Assembly (NCBI RefSeq): GCF_014596725.1
Contig: NZ_JACVEG010000003.1
Location: forward strand, 575,884 to 639,883
Reading direction: 5' to 3'
DNA: 64,000 nt
DNA from: Vibrio sp. Y2-5
Lineage (GTDB): Bacteria > Pseudomonadota > Gammaproteobacteria > Enterobacterales > Vibrionaceae
The notes under the pieces are model-generated. The model did no database searches. It worked only from the letters and a program-made list of their open reading frames with translations, and was not told the DNA's origin. This document shows positions 1 through 13,236 of the stretch, in pieces. The position numbers were made by a program, and so were the translations under genes. The number at the start of each line of letters is the position of its first letter. Positions within the stretch are counted from its first letter, which is position 1.

Positions 1-114
1 GCCAGCAATTGCTTTTGCAACTGCCTGAGCCATATCGATTTGAGCTTGTCGCGGCTGGAAGCCCGGAATGGCTTTGCCTAATGCGCCTTGTTGAGAGAAG
101 GTTTTTTGGATCAT
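1..114 (-). CDS. yoaA: YoaA/DinG-type ATP-dependent DNA helicase, N-terminal fragment
   Basis: Only the first 38 codons are inside the window; the gene runs off the left edge. The fragment begins MIQKTFSQQGALGKAIPGF and continues with an R-Q-A-Q-I-D-M-A stretch, which matches the start of YoaA-type XPD/DinG superfamily 2 helicases (E. coli YoaA has AKAIPGFKPREPQ). These are iron-sulfur helicases linked to DNA repair. The Walker A motif and cysteines lie outside the window. The reading frame stays open upstream to an ATG at 210, but similarity begins at the ATG at 114, so that start is chosen. Confidence 0.75.
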   Translation of the reverse strand, partial: MIQKTFSQQGALGKAIPGFQPRQAQIDMAQAVAKAIAG

Positions 115-272
115 CCACGTCGAAAAAATAATAACTTTGGCGCGATTATGGCAGGTTTTTAAGTCGGGGGCGAATGCAGTTAGACCCCGCTCTTTGAGAA
201 GGGGCGACATGTACTTACATTCGAATTAGATTATGTCAGGTACGAACCCAATCCATACCTGACATAAGGGCA

Positions 273-482
273 TTATTTCCGAGTCAAATAGCGGTTTAAC
301 CACTTAGAACCGACTTCCAGCGAGGTTAGCTCAACTTGTGGCATCATCGCCTTCGCCGCCTCTTCTGGTGACGCTTTACTCTCCCACATAAACTCTAAGA
401 TATCGTCATCAACACTGTGATCACCCATTAATGAAATAACACGTTCAACGTACAATTTACGTGCAAGTAATTCTTTGTCCAT
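273..482 (-). CDS. small conserved hypothetical protein (69 aa)
   Basis: The ATG at 480-482 gives a 69-residue acidic soluble protein beginning MDKELLARKLYVERVISLMG. The frame is open for 30 more codons upstream, but that extension looks like leader sequence. It has no signal peptide and no membrane segment, and is mostly predicted helix with a tryptophan near each half. I do not recognise the family. It lies between the helicase gene and divergent purU, where vibrios commonly have a short hypothetical gene. The coding call rests on sensible composition and context, not on a known domain. Confidence 0.55.
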   Translation of the reverse strand: MDKELLARKLYVERVISLMGDHSVDDDILEFMWESKASPEEAAKAMMPQVELTSLEVGSKWLNRYLTRK

Positions 483-679
483 AAACACCACCTTCGCAAA
501 ACAAGTACCAACAGAAGAGACGCTTTCAATAGCCGAGGATTCACTGAGCCTAGTTATATTAGTTGAAACCAATAGGAGAATAGATTAATTATAGAAGCCA
601 AATTCGAAATTGGTTTGCCGTTCAAGCCAATCTATCTCTTCTAAGAATGAAAAATTTGCACGCCCGGAAGTCGTAATTA

Positions 680-1513
680 ATGGAAAAGAAAACTCTCCTA
701 ACGCATTGCAGTGATGCACCAGGACTTATCTCAAAAATCACCAACATCTGTTACAAGCATCAGCTAAACATCATTCATAACAATGAGTTCGTTGACAATA
801 CCAGTGGTCACTTCTTCATGCGTACTGAGCTTGAAGGCTACTTCAATGACCACACGCTGTTGGCAGACTTAGACCAAGCTTTACCTCAAGGTGCAAAGCG
901 CAAATTGGTCGATTCATCACGTAAGCGTATTGTGATACTGGTCACCAAAGAAGCGCATTGCTTGGGTGATATTCTGATGAAAAACTACGATGGCAGCTTA
1001 GATGTAGATATCGCAGCTGTGGTGGGTAACTACGACAAACTGCAAACCTTAACTGAGCGATTCGACATCCCTTACCACTGTGTGTCTCATGAAGGTCTTA
1101 ACCGCCAAGAACATGAAAAAGAGTTGTTGGAAGTGATTGAACAATATCAACCAGATTATATTGTTCTTGCTAAATACATGCGTGTTCTGACTCCGAGCTT
1201 TGTTGAGAAATTTCACCACAAGATCATCAATATTCACCACAGCTTCTTGCCTGCGTTTATCGGCGCGAAGCCATACCAGCAAGCTTATGAGCGTGGTGTG
1301 AAGATCATTGGTGCGACGGCTCACTTTGTGACCAACGATTTGGATGAAGGCCCAATTATCAAGCAAGATGTCATTCCTGTGGATCATACATTCAGTGCTC
1401 AAGATATGGCTCAGGCTGGGCGTGATGTTGAAAAGAACGTTCTTAGTAAAGCTCTGAACAAAGTGATCAATGACCACGTATTTGTCTACGGCAATAAGAC
1501 TGTGATTCTTTAA
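680..1513 (+). CDS. purU: formyltetrahydrofolate deformylase
   Basis: PurU hydrolyses 10-formyl-tetrahydrofolate to formate and THF, balancing one-carbon units and supplying formate for PurT. The 277-aa protein has an N-terminal ACT domain (about residues 1-80, with DAPGLISKITN) and a C-terminal formyltransferase fold. The Asn-His-Asp catalytic set is visible: IINIHHSFLPAFIGA around residues 183-197 and LDEGPII near 220. Length matches the family (E. coli 280). It is a single gene followed directly by a strong hairpin terminator. Confidence 0.95.
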   Translation: MEKKTLLTHCSDAPGLISKITNICYKHQLNIIHNNEFVDNTSGHFFMRTELEGYFNDHTLLADLDQALPQGAKRKLVDSSRKRIVILVTKEAHCLGDILMKNYDGSLDVDIAAVVGNYDKLQTLTERFDIPYHCVSHEGLNRQEHEKELLEVIEQYQPDYIVLAKYMRVLTPSFVEKFHHKIINIHHSFLPAFIGAKPYQQAYERGVKIIGATAHFVTNDLDEGPIIKQDVIPVDHTFSAQDMAQAGRDVEKNVLSKALNKVINDHVFVYGNKTVIL

Positions 1514-1541
1514 TCTACGAGAGCAGAATCTACGAGAATAA

Positions 1542-1570
1542 AAAATGGCGCTGATTCAGCGCCATTTTCG
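1542..1570 (+). terminator. rho-independent terminator after purU (probably bidirectional)
   Basis: An 11-bp perfect stem (AAAATGGCGCT paired with AGCGCCATTTT) with a 5-base loop ends in a T-run. The A-run on the other side lets it also end the convergent fadH transcript. Confidence 0.85.
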
Positions 1571-1588
1571 TTTGCTCATAACCAGTCA

Positions 1589-3598
<2,010 letters not shown>

Positions 3599-3652
3599 TT
3601 AACCTTTATCGTTATTGTTTTCCGACCACACTATTCCTCACTCACACAAAAA

Positions 3653-3667
3653 TCAAACAAGTGTTTA
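3653..3667. promoter_or_regulatory. PsrA-like fatty-acid regulon operator upstream of fadH
   Basis: TCAAACAAGTGTTTA fits the CAAAC-N4-GTTTG palindrome bound by PsrA-type TetR repressors of fatty-acid degradation. The identical 15-mer occurs at 36461-36475 upstream of fadIJ. It lies about 60 bp upstream of the fadH ATG. The regulator assignment is inferred from motif and target genes; psrA is not in the window. Confidence 0.6.
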
Positions 3668-3799
3668 CATTTTTGTAACACCGATCAATCTTGCGGTTGT
3701 TTGCGTATACTAGATCACGTACGATGCAACTTAATTAATATTCCAAGGTGTTGTTTTGGTGATATTAACAAGCATTTCGATGGCATTGCTGGAGACACA

Positions 3800-5647
3800 A
3801 TGAAGACAATATTCCGATTTATTGGGCTGCTTTTAAAAGGGATTTGGAAACTAATCACTTTCATTCGTATCGCTCTTACCAACCTCATTTTTCTACTCAG
3901 TATCGCGTTAGTGTATTTCCTTTACGCTTATGAGACCCCAGCGCCTGTGGTTGAGAAAAAATCTGCCTTAGTGCTCAACCTATCCGGACCTATCGTTGAA
4001 CAGAGCAGTTATTTAAGCCCGATGGACTCCGTCACTGGCTCTGTATTAGGCAAAGATTTGCCAAAAGAAAATGTGTTGTTTGATATTGTGGAGACCCTTC
4101 GTCACGCAAAAGACGACGACAAAATTACGGGCTTAGTTTTGGCTCTGCGTAATATGCCAGAAACCAACCTAACCAAATTGCGTTATATCGCGAAAGCCAT
4201 TAATGAATTTAAGGCCTCTGGCAAGCCAGTTTTTGCTCTGGGCGACATGTACAACCAAAGCCAATATTATCTGGCAAGTTATGCCGATAAAGTATTCATG
4301 GCACCTGACGGCGCAGTTCTGTTACATGGCTACAGTGCTTACAACATGTATTACAAAACTCTACTGGAGAAACTCGATGTGAACACTCACGTGTTCAGAG
4401 TCGGTACCTACAAATCCGCTATTGAACCTTTCATCCGTGATGATATGTCAGATGCGGCACGTGAATCGGCTTCTCGTTGGTTAACTCAGTTATGGGGAGC
4501 CTACATTGATGATGTAGCAACCAACAGAGGTATTGATGCTGACGCATTAACACCAAACATGGATGAGTTCCTCGCTCTTCTTGAGCAAACATCGGGAGAC
4601 TTAGCGCAACTGTCATTGAACATTGGACTCGTTGATGAATTGGCAACTCGCCAACAAATTCGACTTGAGCTTGCTAAAACCTTTGGCAGTGACGGCAAAG
4701 ACAGCTACAACGCGGTCAGCTACTACGACTATGCTCCAACAGTCACACCTAAAATAAGTGCGACCAGCGATGATATCGCGATTGTGGTGGCCAGCGGCAC
4801 GATTATGGATGGCTCTCAACCTCGCGGTAGCATCGGCGGTGACAGCACGGCAGCTCTTCTTCGCCAAGCACGCAATGATGACAACGTCAAAGCGGTGGTT
4901 TTACGAGTAGACAGCCCAGGGGGCAGCGCGTTTGCTTCCGAAGTGATTCGCAACGAAATCGATGCTCTAAAAGCGGCGGGTAAACCTGTGGTCGTTTCAA
5001 TGTCGAGCCTGGCAGCTTCCGGCGGTTACTGGATTTCAATGAGTGCAGATAAAATCGTGGCTCAGCCAACGACCTTGACCGGTTCAATCGGTATCTTCAG
5101 CGTCATTACGACGTTTGAAAAAGGTCTTAACAAGCTGGGCATTTCTACCGATGGTGTGGGTACTTCGCCATTCTCGGGCATTGGTATCACTACAGGCCTG
5201 AATGAAGGGGCACAGAAAGCGCTGCAAATGGGTATCGAACATGGATACCACCGTTTCATTTCACTCGTGGGTGAAAGCCGTGGTATGTCCGTTGAAGACG
5301 TTGATCAGGTAGCTCAAGGCCGAGTCTGGACAGCCCAAGATGCACAGAAGCTTGGTTTGGTCGACAAACTGGGTGACTTTGACGACGCCGTTAAGCTCGC
5401 GGCTGAACTGGCAAAATTGGACGACTACAACCTGTTCTGGGTGTCTGATCCTCTAAGTCCAGCGCAGCAAATTCTGCAAGACCTCTTTGGTCAGATAAAA
5501 GTAAGCTTAGGCTTGGACGTTTCCAGCATGGTTCCAGCCGCGTTTCAACCTGCAGCAAGTCAGTTGCTGAACGATGCGAACATGTTAAGCAGCTTTAACG
5601 ATCCAAAAGGACAATACGCGTTCTGTCTGCCCTGCCAAGTACAATAG
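3800..5647 (+). CDS. sppA: signal peptide peptidase SppA, 67K type
   Basis: SppA is a membrane-anchored serine protease that degrades cleaved signal peptides at the periplasmic face. The ATG at 3800, preceded by GGAGA at 3791-3795, gives 615 aa (E. coli 618); the open frame extends upstream to 3701 without homology. An N-terminal membrane segment (about residues 20-45) precedes two tandem S49 domains. The Lys-Ser dyad is visible: K205 in GTYKSAIEPF and S407 in SLAASGGYW. A strong terminator follows. Confidence 0.95.
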   Translation: MKTIFRFIGLLLKGIWKLITFIRIALTNLIFLLSIALVYFLYAYETPAPVVEKKSALVLNLSGPIVEQSSYLSPMDSVTGSVLGKDLPKENVLFDIVETLRHAKDDDKITGLVLALRNMPETNLTKLRYIAKAINEFKASGKPVFALGDMYNQSQYYLASYADKVFMAPDGAVLLHGYSAYNMYYKTLLEKLDVNTHVFRVGTYKSAIEPFIRDDMSDAARESASRWLTQLWGAYIDDVATNRGIDADALTPNMDEFLALLEQTSGDLAQLSLNIGLVDELATRQQIRLELAKTFGSDGKDSYNAVSYYDYAPTVTPKISATSDDIAIVVASGTIMDGSQPRGSIGGDSTAALLRQARNDDNVKAVVLRVDSPGGSAFASEVIRNEIDALKAAGKPVVVSMSSLAASGGYWISMSADKIVAQPTTLTGSIGIFSVITTFEKGLNKLGISTDGVGTSPFSGIGITTGLNEGAQKALQMGIEHGYHRFISLVGESRGMSVEDVDQVAQGRVWTAQDAQKLGLVDKLGDFDDAVKLAAELAKLDDYNLFWVSDPLSPAQQILQDLFGQIKVSLGLDVSSMVPAAFQPAASQLLNDANMLSSFNDPKGQYAFCLPCQVQ

Positions 5648-5675
5648 TCAGACTAACAGCACGAAATTTCCGTTT

Positions 5676-5707
5676 AAGGGGCGCTAAACACACAGCGCCC
5701 CTTTTTA
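5676..5707 (+). terminator. terminator after sppA
   Basis: A 10-bp stem (AAGGGGCGCT with AGCGCCCCTT) is followed by a T-run. Confidence 0.85.
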
Positions 5708-5723
5708 TTACAATCGTTTTCGT

Positions 5724-5729
5724 TATAAT
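5724..5729 (+). promoter_or_regulatory. ansA promoter -10 box
   Basis: A perfect TATAAT lies 38 bp before the ansA ATG, just after the sppA terminator. The -35 region is weak, so only the -10 is called. Confidence 0.5.
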
Positions 5730-5767
5730 CGCCACACTATTTACCACCACCTTTAGTAGTTGTAATC

Positions 5768-6781
5768 ATGGCAAGAAAACATATCTATATCGCCTATACA
5801 GGCGGCACTATCGGCATGAAGAAATCCTCTCACGGATATGTTCCTGTAGCTGGATTCATGGAAAAGCAGTTGGCGAATATGCCAGAGTTCCATCGTGACG
5901 AAATGCCTGAGTTTACGGTTCATGAGTACGAGCCTTTGATTGATTCTTCAGATATGACACCAGAAGACTGGCAAAAAATCGCTGATGATATCAACGACAA
6001 CTACGACAAATACGATGGTTTCGTTATTCTGCATGGCACTGACACAATGGCGTATACCGCTTCTGCTCTGTCATTCATGTTAGAAAACTTGGGTAAGCCC
6101 GTTATTGTGACAGGCTCACAAATCCCACTTGCAGAACTACGTTCAGATGGTCAGGCCAACTTGCTGAATGCACTGCACATCGCTGCAAACTATCCGATCA
6201 ATGAAGTTACACTGTTCTTCAACAATCACTTGATGCGCGGTAACCGCAGTACTAAATCTCATGCAGATGGTTTTAATGCGTTTACTTCACCCAACATTCC
6301 GCCACTGCTTGAAGCGGGTATCAATATTCACGTCAGCAACGGTGTGCAAATTGGACAGGTACCTGAAGGCAAGTTCCGTGTTCACCACATTACACCGCAA
6401 CCTATTGGTGTGATCACCATGTATCCGGGCATCTCCCACGAGGTGATTCGCAATACCCTATTGCAACCAGTCAATGCCATGATTCTGCTGACTTTCGGCG
6501 TAGGTAACGCCCCTCAAAACCCAGAATTACTTGCACAACTGCAAGCTGCATCTGAACGCGGTGTGATTGTGATGAACTTAACCCAATGTTTGGCTGGTAA
6601 AGTGAACATGGGCGGCTACGCGACAGGTTGTGCGCTTGCCGATGCAGGTGTGATCAGTGGCTACGATATGACGCCAGAAGCGGCGTTAGCAAAACTTCAC
6701 TACTTGTTGAGCCAAGACCTCTCTTACGAAGAAGTGAAGCAAAAAATGCAGCAAGTACTGCGTGGCGAAATGTCTCTATAG
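5768..6781 (+). CDS. ansA: type I (cytoplasmic) L-asparaginase
   Basis: AnsA hydrolyses L-asparagine to aspartate and ammonia in the cytoplasm. The 337-aa protein (E. coli 338) has no signal peptide, unlike type II AnsB. Both catalytic signatures are present: TGGTIG at residues 11-16, with the nucleophilic Thr14, and ILHGTDTMAYTA near residue 90, with the second Thr and Asp. It lies between two clear terminators and appears monocistronic. Confidence 0.95.
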   Translation: MARKHIYIAYTGGTIGMKKSSHGYVPVAGFMEKQLANMPEFHRDEMPEFTVHEYEPLIDSSDMTPEDWQKIADDINDNYDKYDGFVILHGTDTMAYTASALSFMLENLGKPVIVTGSQIPLAELRSDGQANLLNALHIAANYPINEVTLFFNNHLMRGNRSTKSHADGFNAFTSPNIPPLLEAGINIHVSNGVQIGQVPEGKFRVHHITPQPIGVITMYPGISHEVIRNTLLQPVNAMILLTFGVGNAPQNPELLAQLQAASERGVIVMNLTQCLAGKVNMGGYATGCALADAGVISGYDMTPEAALAKLHYLLSQDLSYEEVKQKMQQVLRGEMSL

Positions 6782-6820
6782 ACTCGATCTGGCTACGCTT
6801 AACAAAGTGCCCTATAAGTA

Positions 6821-6856
6821 AGAAAACCCCGCACTCACATGCGGGGTTTTCTTTTT
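6821..6856. terminator. bidirectional terminator between ansA and yeaC
   Basis: A 13-bp perfect stem (AGAAAACCCCGCA with TGCGGGGTTTTCT), a 6-base loop and T-rich flanks on both strands suit the convergent genes ansA and yeaC. Confidence 0.9.
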
Positions 6857-6869
6857 CCTGCCATAACCA

Positions 6870-7154
6870 CTACTCGTGATTAGGATTGATACGTACGATA
6901 TCTTCTTGATTATCTTGAAAACGTTTTTTTAATTCTGCTTTCGATTTAAAGATCATCTCACCACCAACGCCAATGCTCATATGGTCAGCGTTGTCATTGT
7001 GCTTTGATTGGTACAACATCACAGCTTGCATACAAGAATCTCGCTGCTCTGGAGAAAGTGAAGTACCTTCAGGCCACTTACCGGTTTCAACAGCAAACAA
7101 TAAACGCTCATAGGCTTCCGGTGTAATAGCTGCAACAAGTTGATTTGCGTCCAT
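6870..7154 (-). CDS. yeaC: DUF1315 family protein (YeaC)
   Basis: This 94-aa protein beginning MDANQLVAAITPEAYERLLFAVETGKWP matches the small gammaproteobacterial YeaC family, whose function is unknown. The W-P-x-G-x-x-L-x-x-x-Q-R pattern after residue 27 is typical. It is cytoplasmic and lacks membrane segments. It lies near msrB, gapA and yeaD, as E. coli yeaC does, which supports the name. Confidence 0.85.
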   Translation of the reverse strand: MDANQLVAAITPEAYERLLFAVETGKWPEGTSLSPEQRDSCMQAVMLYQSKHNDNADHMSIGVGGEMIFKSKAELKKRFQDNQEDIVRINPNHE

Positions 7155-7346
7155 GGTGTATTCCTAATTTAACGATTTGCGCCAAAATAACTTGTTGGCA
7201 TATTGAGTCAAGGCAAGCTAAATAAATAAGTGTATCGGATCACAAGCTAAACATTTTTCTAACATAATATGGCATAGCTTCTGCATCTACTCAGTTCAAT
7301 CCGTTACAAAAAGAATTTTTTAGAAATAAGGTCAACAGGCCAAACT

Positions 7347-8168
7347 ATGAACATAACAAAAACCATCTTAGTCCTATCACTGCCTTTGGCTTTATCAGGG
7401 TGTTTTGAAAATAAAAAGAACACAGATAAACTTTGCGCAGACAATCCATCACTGCAGTGTGAAAGACTCAATATTAATGACGGACAATGTCGCATTCCCA
7501 GAACTGACCTAATCTGGCATCGCTTCGAAGTACTTAAAAACCCAACACCAGTGAACAAAATTGAAGAGTACAATCTAACCAGCGCTTACCGAAAGTGCTT
7601 AGAACTCGCATCTCAGATTCAAACGATAGACCAAGCAGAACTCAAGCAGAAGCGCGTTACTGCCTTGGTTAATGCTGGTGACGATTTAAAACGTATCGCA
7701 ACTGAACTTCGCCATGATCGTACGCCAGAATCTTTGTATTTTTTATGGAGCCAAGAAGGTGACCATAAAGCTCGCCGAGAATTTTTGCAGTTGGAAGGCA
7801 AACCAGAACTTGAAACGGCTGAACTGCAGTACGCTTTAGCCACCTTTTATACATCGCGAAACCGCGAAAAAACCATCGTCTTACTTAATCATGCTTTAGA
7901 GTTAAGTAAACCGGATAATATCAACACCGAGATTTTTAAATCACTCGCGAGCAATTACCATGCAGCAGGCGATAAAGAACATGCCTATGTCTGGGCTATG
8001 GTCGGTAAAGAATACAAGGTACCTATCGCAAGTGATTCTGAACTCGCTTTGATGTATGGCTTTAATGAAGAGAAATTTGAGAAGCTTAACGATATTGCAG
8101 AAGCAGTGATTAAGTCGATCAAAGAGAGACAATACCGGAAAAGCATCGTCCCTAACTCTTTGAAATAA
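7347..8168 (+). CDS. DUF2989-type lipoprotein
   Basis: The N-terminus MNITKTILVLSLPLALSGCF is a lipoprotein signal with lipobox LSGC, so the mature protein should be lipidated at Cys19. The 273-aa protein contains helix-rich segments resembling TPR-like repeats (for example around residues 150-215), with paired cysteines C29 and C38 just after the anchor. It resembles the DUF2989 family found beside msrB and gapA in vibrios. Function is unknown. A terminator follows directly. Confidence 0.75.
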   Translation: MNITKTILVLSLPLALSGCFENKKNTDKLCADNPSLQCERLNINDGQCRIPRTDLIWHRFEVLKNPTPVNKIEEYNLTSAYRKCLELASQIQTIDQAELKQKRVTALVNAGDDLKRIATELRHDRTPESLYFLWSQEGDHKARREFLQLEGKPELETAELQYALATFYTSRNREKTIVLLNHALELSKPDNINTEIFKSLASNYHAAGDKEHAYVWAMVGKEYKVPIASDSELALMYGFNEEKFEKLNDIAEAVIKSIKERQYRKSIVPNSLK

Positions 8169-8182
8169 TGTTGCTATCAAAC

Positions 8183-8215
8183 AAAAGTTGGTGCTCTATC
8201 ACCAACTTTTTCACT
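8183..8215. terminator. bidirectional terminator between the lipoprotein gene and msrB
   Basis: An 11-bp stem (AAAAGTTGGTG with CACCAACTTTT) with a 6-base loop ends at the msrB stop codon. Confidence 0.85.
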
Positions 8216-8615
8216 TTTTGTTGAAAATTAACGACACCGAGTTAACACAAAAGCGTTCACCTGTAGTCTGCGGACCATCAGGAAATACGTGCCCTAAATG
8301 GCTATCGCAAGCGGCACAACGAATCTCTGTTCTTACCATTCCGTGACTCAGATCTTCTAAATAACGAATGGCCTGATCATTAATCGGCGCATCAAAACTC
8401 GGCCACCCACAACCGGAGTCGTATTTGTTTTCAGAACTAAACAAAAGCGCATTGCAGCAAGTGCAATGGTAATCACCCGTTAGCTTGTTATGCAGCAACT
8501 TGCCAGAGAAAGGCGCTTCCGTTCCTTTCTGGCGACACACGTAATATTCCTCTTCCGATAACTGGTCTTTCCAGTATTCATCAGGCTTTTCTAGATTTTG
8601 GGCTTTATCAACCAC
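8211..8615 (-). CDS. msrB: peptide-methionine (R)-S-oxide reductase
   Basis: MsrB reduces methionine-R-sulfoxide in oxidised proteins. The 134-aa protein (E. coli 137) has two zinc-binding CxxC pairs (HCTCC and [13 protein letters not shown]), the CGWPSF motif and the catalytic cysteine in RFCVNSVSL near the C-terminus. It is single and divergent from gapA, as in E. coli. Confidence 0.95.
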   Translation of the reverse strand: MVDKAQNLEKPDEYWKDQLSEEEYYVCRQKGTEAPFSGKLLHNKLTGDYHCTCCNALLFSSENKYDSGCGWPSFDAPINDQAIRYLEDLSHGMVRTEIRCAACDSHLGHVFPDGPQTTGERFCVNSVSLIFNKK

Positions 8616-9947
<1,332 letters not shown>

Positions 9948-9982
9948 TGTAAGCATTAGCGAAGAAATTCGTTGAGAATATG

Positions 9983-10010
9983 AAAAGGCGGCCAATGTGT
10001 CGCCTTTTTT
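9983..10010 (+). terminator. terminator after gapA
   Basis: An AAAAGGCG / CGCCTTTT stem is followed by a T-run. Confidence 0.8.
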
Positions 10011-10078
10011 GTTTCTACGGTTTTGATTTTCCTAATAACAATCAGTCTAAGCAAAAAGCTGAATGAGGAATGAAATTT

Positions 10079-10963
10079 ATGGATCTACTTTCTCTCCCTA
10101 CCCTTACATACCTTTCTGACAGCGTGACTATCGTTGAAAAAGATGAGGTTAAAATTGTTCGTGTCATCCACGACAAGGCTACAGCCGCTATCGCGCTACA
10201 TGGAGCTCATGTTCTTTCTTATGTTCCTGCGGGAAAAGAAGAGCTGATTTGGATGAGCAGCAACACCCCTTTTGACGGTAAAGCAGCACTACGTGGTGGT
10301 ATTCCTGTTTGTTGGCCTTGGTTTGGCAAAATTGCAGAACCTGGACATGGTTTTGCACGTATCAGCCAATGGAAATTGGCACAACACAGAGAAAATGAAC
10401 AAGGCGTTGTGGTTGTCCTAGAACTTGAAGAGTCAGAAGAAACGCTGGCAATTTGGCCATACAAGTTTAAGACCCGCTTGTTCGTCGAAATTGGCGATGA
10501 ATTGAAAGTGACATTGGAAGTAAACAACACGGATGAAAAAGCGTGGACCTTCTCAAGTGCACTTCATACTTACCTGAATGTTGGCGATGTGACACAAATT
10601 ACCACGACAGGTATGGGCGCTGAATACATCGACAAACTGCAAGATTCTAAAATTTGCCAAGGTGAAGAGACACTGGTACTCACTGATACGATCGATCGTG
10701 TCTACACTATGCCGGAATCAAAAATCACAGTGACAGACCCAGTGCTAAAACGAGCGCTATTGGTTGAAAACAGTGGTCACAATTGCGCAGTGCTGTGGAA
10801 CCCTTGGTCTCAAGGCTCAAAAGCGATGGCAGACATGCCTGATGACGGCTACAAAACTATGTTCTGTGTCGAATCAACCATCCATGCACCATGCCTTTCA
10901 GCAGGTCAAACGTTGCAACCGGGTGAACAGTACCTATTAGCAACAACCATTTCGGCAAACTAA
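10079..10963 (+). CDS. yeaD: D-hexose-6-phosphate mutarotase (YeaD)
   Basis: YeaD-type aldose-1-epimerase-fold enzymes interconvert anomers of glucose-6-phosphate. Recognisable family motifs are HGAHVLSYVPAG, RGGIPVCWPWFG, SSALHTYLNVGDV and MPDDGYKTMFCVE. The ATG at 10079 has GAGGA nine bases upstream and gives 294 aa. An ATG three codons earlier, at 10070, sits too close to that ribosome site. Linkage to gapA is conserved with E. coli. Confidence 0.93.
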   Translation: MDLLSLPTLTYLSDSVTIVEKDEVKIVRVIHDKATAAIALHGAHVLSYVPAGKEELIWMSSNTPFDGKAALRGGIPVCWPWFGKIAEPGHGFARISQWKLAQHRENEQGVVVVLELEESEETLAIWPYKFKTRLFVEIGDELKVTLEVNNTDEKAWTFSSALHTYLNVGDVTQITTTGMGAEYIDKLQDSKICQGEETLVLTDTIDRVYTMPESKITVTDPVLKRALLVENSGHNCAVLWNPWSQGSKAMADMPDDGYKTMFCVESTIHAPCLSAGQTLQPGEQYLLATTISAN

Positions 10964-11000
10964 CCATCTCGTCTTAGTGCGGCTCGAACTCTAAAAGAAA

Positions 11001-11034
11001 AAATCCGATAAACACTGTTTATCGGATTTTTGTT
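11001..11034. terminator. bidirectional terminator between yeaD and the chemoreceptor gene
   Basis: A 13-bp perfect stem (AAATCCGATAAAC with GTTTATCGGATTT) has a 3-base loop, a T-run on the + strand and an A-run before it. Confidence 0.9.
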
Positions 11035-11064
11035 TATGTATTTAAGTAAAGCGTCTAAACAAGG

Positions 11065-12948
11065 TTAAACTTTGAAGCGACGAATCTCTGATTCAAGCTC
11101 ATTAGAAAGCGAAGAGAGTCTCGCAGCTTGCTCTGCTGCATCTTTCGCTTCCATCGAGAACTCGTTAGATACATCACGAATACCTTGTGTATTACGAGTA
11201 ATCTCCGACGTCACAGATGCCTGCTCTTCCGCCGCAGTTGCAATGTGCGTTGCCATATCACTAATCGCAGACACAACCGTTCTGATTTGCTCTAACGACT
11301 GAGAAGCATTGATTGCATCACTCACGCTGGTTGTAGCCAATGTGCGGCTGTCATTCATGATAGATACCGCTTTGCCTGTTGTACTTTGCAGCGTATCGAT
11401 CATCTGCTGAATTTCTTTTGTCGATGCGTAAGTACGTTGGCTCAACACTCGAACTTCATCAGCAACAACCGCAAATCCGCGCCCCTGCTCACCCGCTCGT
11501 GCAGCTTCAATCGCAGCATTAAGTGCTAGCAAGTTTGTTTGCTCTGCAATACCCTGAATCGTCGATAGGATATTGCTGATTTGGTTGCTGTGACCTTCAA
11601 GCTCAGTAATAACGCCTGTTGCCACTTCTACTTCAGTCGCTAGATTTTCAATAGAAACCTGTGTTTGAGAAACCTGACGAGCTCCCGCATCACAGGCAAC
11701 AACGGCATCATTCGAATTGCCAGCCGTCTGTTCTGCGTTACCCGCGATCTCATGGGTTGCAGCTGACATTTCATTGATCGCAGTCGCAACCATGTTGATT
11801 TCATCTTGCTGCTGCTGAATACGCATATTGTTTTGTTCTGATTGCTTCGCCGCATGCGCTGATTGTTGTAAAAGTTCAGCAGAAACATTGCCTAAGTTCG
11901 CCACCATTTGCTGCATATTGCCAACAAACTGGTTAAAGCTTTGCGCCAACTTACCAACCTCATCTTCAGAATGAATGGTCAGACGTTGTGTCAAATCCGC
12001 ATCACCCGAAGCGATTTCTTCCAAAGCTTTGCTTACACGAGACAAATCTCTAATCAGGAAGTTAACTAACCACGACACGGCGATTAAAACTAAAAGCGTA
12101 ACCACAACCGCCGTTGAAATTAACCCCCAAAGCAATGAATCCGTTGATGCAAGCTCTGTATTTTTATCCAACTCGACAGCAAAGATCCATTGAGTTCCCG
12201 GTACAGCCTTGAAGTAATACCACTTTTGTACGCCATTCAGCGTGACAGGAATAAAAGTATTGTCTTTCGCTGCTTTGGTAATCGCGTCGATAGTTAACGC
12301 TTTTGACACTGCAGAAACAGGTTTTAGCGTGAATTCTTTATTTGGATGCGCCAACCAATTCCCATCTTGAGTATCGATAAGCATAGTTCTGGCATTCTCA
12401 CCCGCATCGGATGAAAGCACATCAGAGACTAGCTGCTCAATCAGCACATCAGCGCCAACAACACCAGAAAAACGACCATTGATAGTCACTGGCTCAGCGA
12501 TAGTGATAAGCAACGCATTAGTTACTGCGTCTTGATAAGCCGTGGTTACAATCATTTTGCCCGCTGCCGCTGCATCAATATACCAAGGACGTTTACGAGG
12601 ATCGTAACCTTCTTGATATCTCTCAGGATACGAACGGTTCATCACACCTTCGGTGGTGCCGTAATACAGCTCGTCAAAACCACCCGAAACTCGGCCTAGT
12701 TGTAAAAAAGGCGTTGGGTCAGCAACGTTTGCATAAGCTTTAAATGTTGAGGTGATTGATTTCCGGTCACCAACCCAATCCGAGATACCTTTAGTGGTAG
12801 CCGTCGTTAGAGATTCAACACGCTCTAACATTGCTTTTTGCGTCTGATCATAGATGCGGTCTATAGACAACCACGTTAATGCACCAGCCATAACAACAAC
12901 TGCGGTTAGGCTAGCTCCAATTAACTTTTGCTTTAGCGAAAATGACAT
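11065..12948 (-). CDS. methyl-accepting chemotaxis protein with Cache sensor
   Basis: This inner-membrane chemoreceptor has 627 aa. TM1 (about residues 8-28) precedes a periplasmic double-Cache-like domain (about 30-270), which contains the [21 protein letters not shown] signature common in amino-acid sensors. TM2 (about 275-298) precedes HAMP and a long coiled-coil signalling domain. The signalling tip reads [20 protein letters not shown]. It should signal through CheW/CheA. There is no C-terminal NWETF-type CheR tether. The ligand cannot be read from the sequence. Confidence 0.92.
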   Translation of the reverse strand: MSFSLKQKLIGASLTAVVVMAGALTWLSIDRIYDQTQKAMLERVESLTTATTKGISDWVGDRKSITSTFKAYANVADPTPFLQLGRVSGGFDELYYGTTEGVMNRSYPERYQEGYDPRKRPWYIDAAAAGKMIVTTAYQDAVTNALLITIAEPVTINGRFSGVVGADVLIEQLVSDVLSSDAGENARTMLIDTQDGNWLAHPNKEFTLKPVSAVSKALTIDAITKAAKDNTFIPVTLNGVQKWYYFKAVPGTQWIFAVELDKNTELASTDSLLWGLISTAVVVTLLVLIAVSWLVNFLIRDLSRVSKALEEIASGDADLTQRLTIHSEDEVGKLAQSFNQFVGNMQQMVANLGNVSAELLQQSAHAAKQSEQNNMRIQQQQDEINMVATAINEMSAATHEIAGNAEQTAGNSNDAVVACDAGARQVSQTQVSIENLATEVEVATGVITELEGHSNQISNILSTIQGIAEQTNLLALNAAIEAARAGEQGRGFAVVADEVRVLSQRTYASTKEIQQMIDTLQSTTGKAVSIMNDSRTLATTSVSDAINASQSLEQIRTVVSAISDMATHIATAAEEQASVTSEITRNTQGIRDVSNEFSMEAKDAAEQAARLSSLSNELESEIRRFKV

Positions 12949-13236
12949 TATTAAACAGCTCTCAATATTGTTGTTTTTACAGGCGAGATACTAACCTCAT
13001 TACCATAGGCTATCCACTAAAAAGATATAAAACTTTCAAGACATAAATCTTTGTTATACAAGGGCTAATGTCAATAAATTGGCAAAAAAACAAATTCTTG
13101 TCACCTCGATAGTATAAACGCAATAAAAGTAAGACTTTACTTCCAAAAGTTATGCAAACTCCTGTCTGTTAACTTACTTTTTATTTGGCTGAGTAACCGC
13201 TACACTTACGCTTCCATTTATTACCTTGAGAACACC

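Noticed and set aside
1049..1477. 142-codon open frame antisense to purU
   Set aside because: It is entirely inside purU in another frame; the purU product is conserved and complete.
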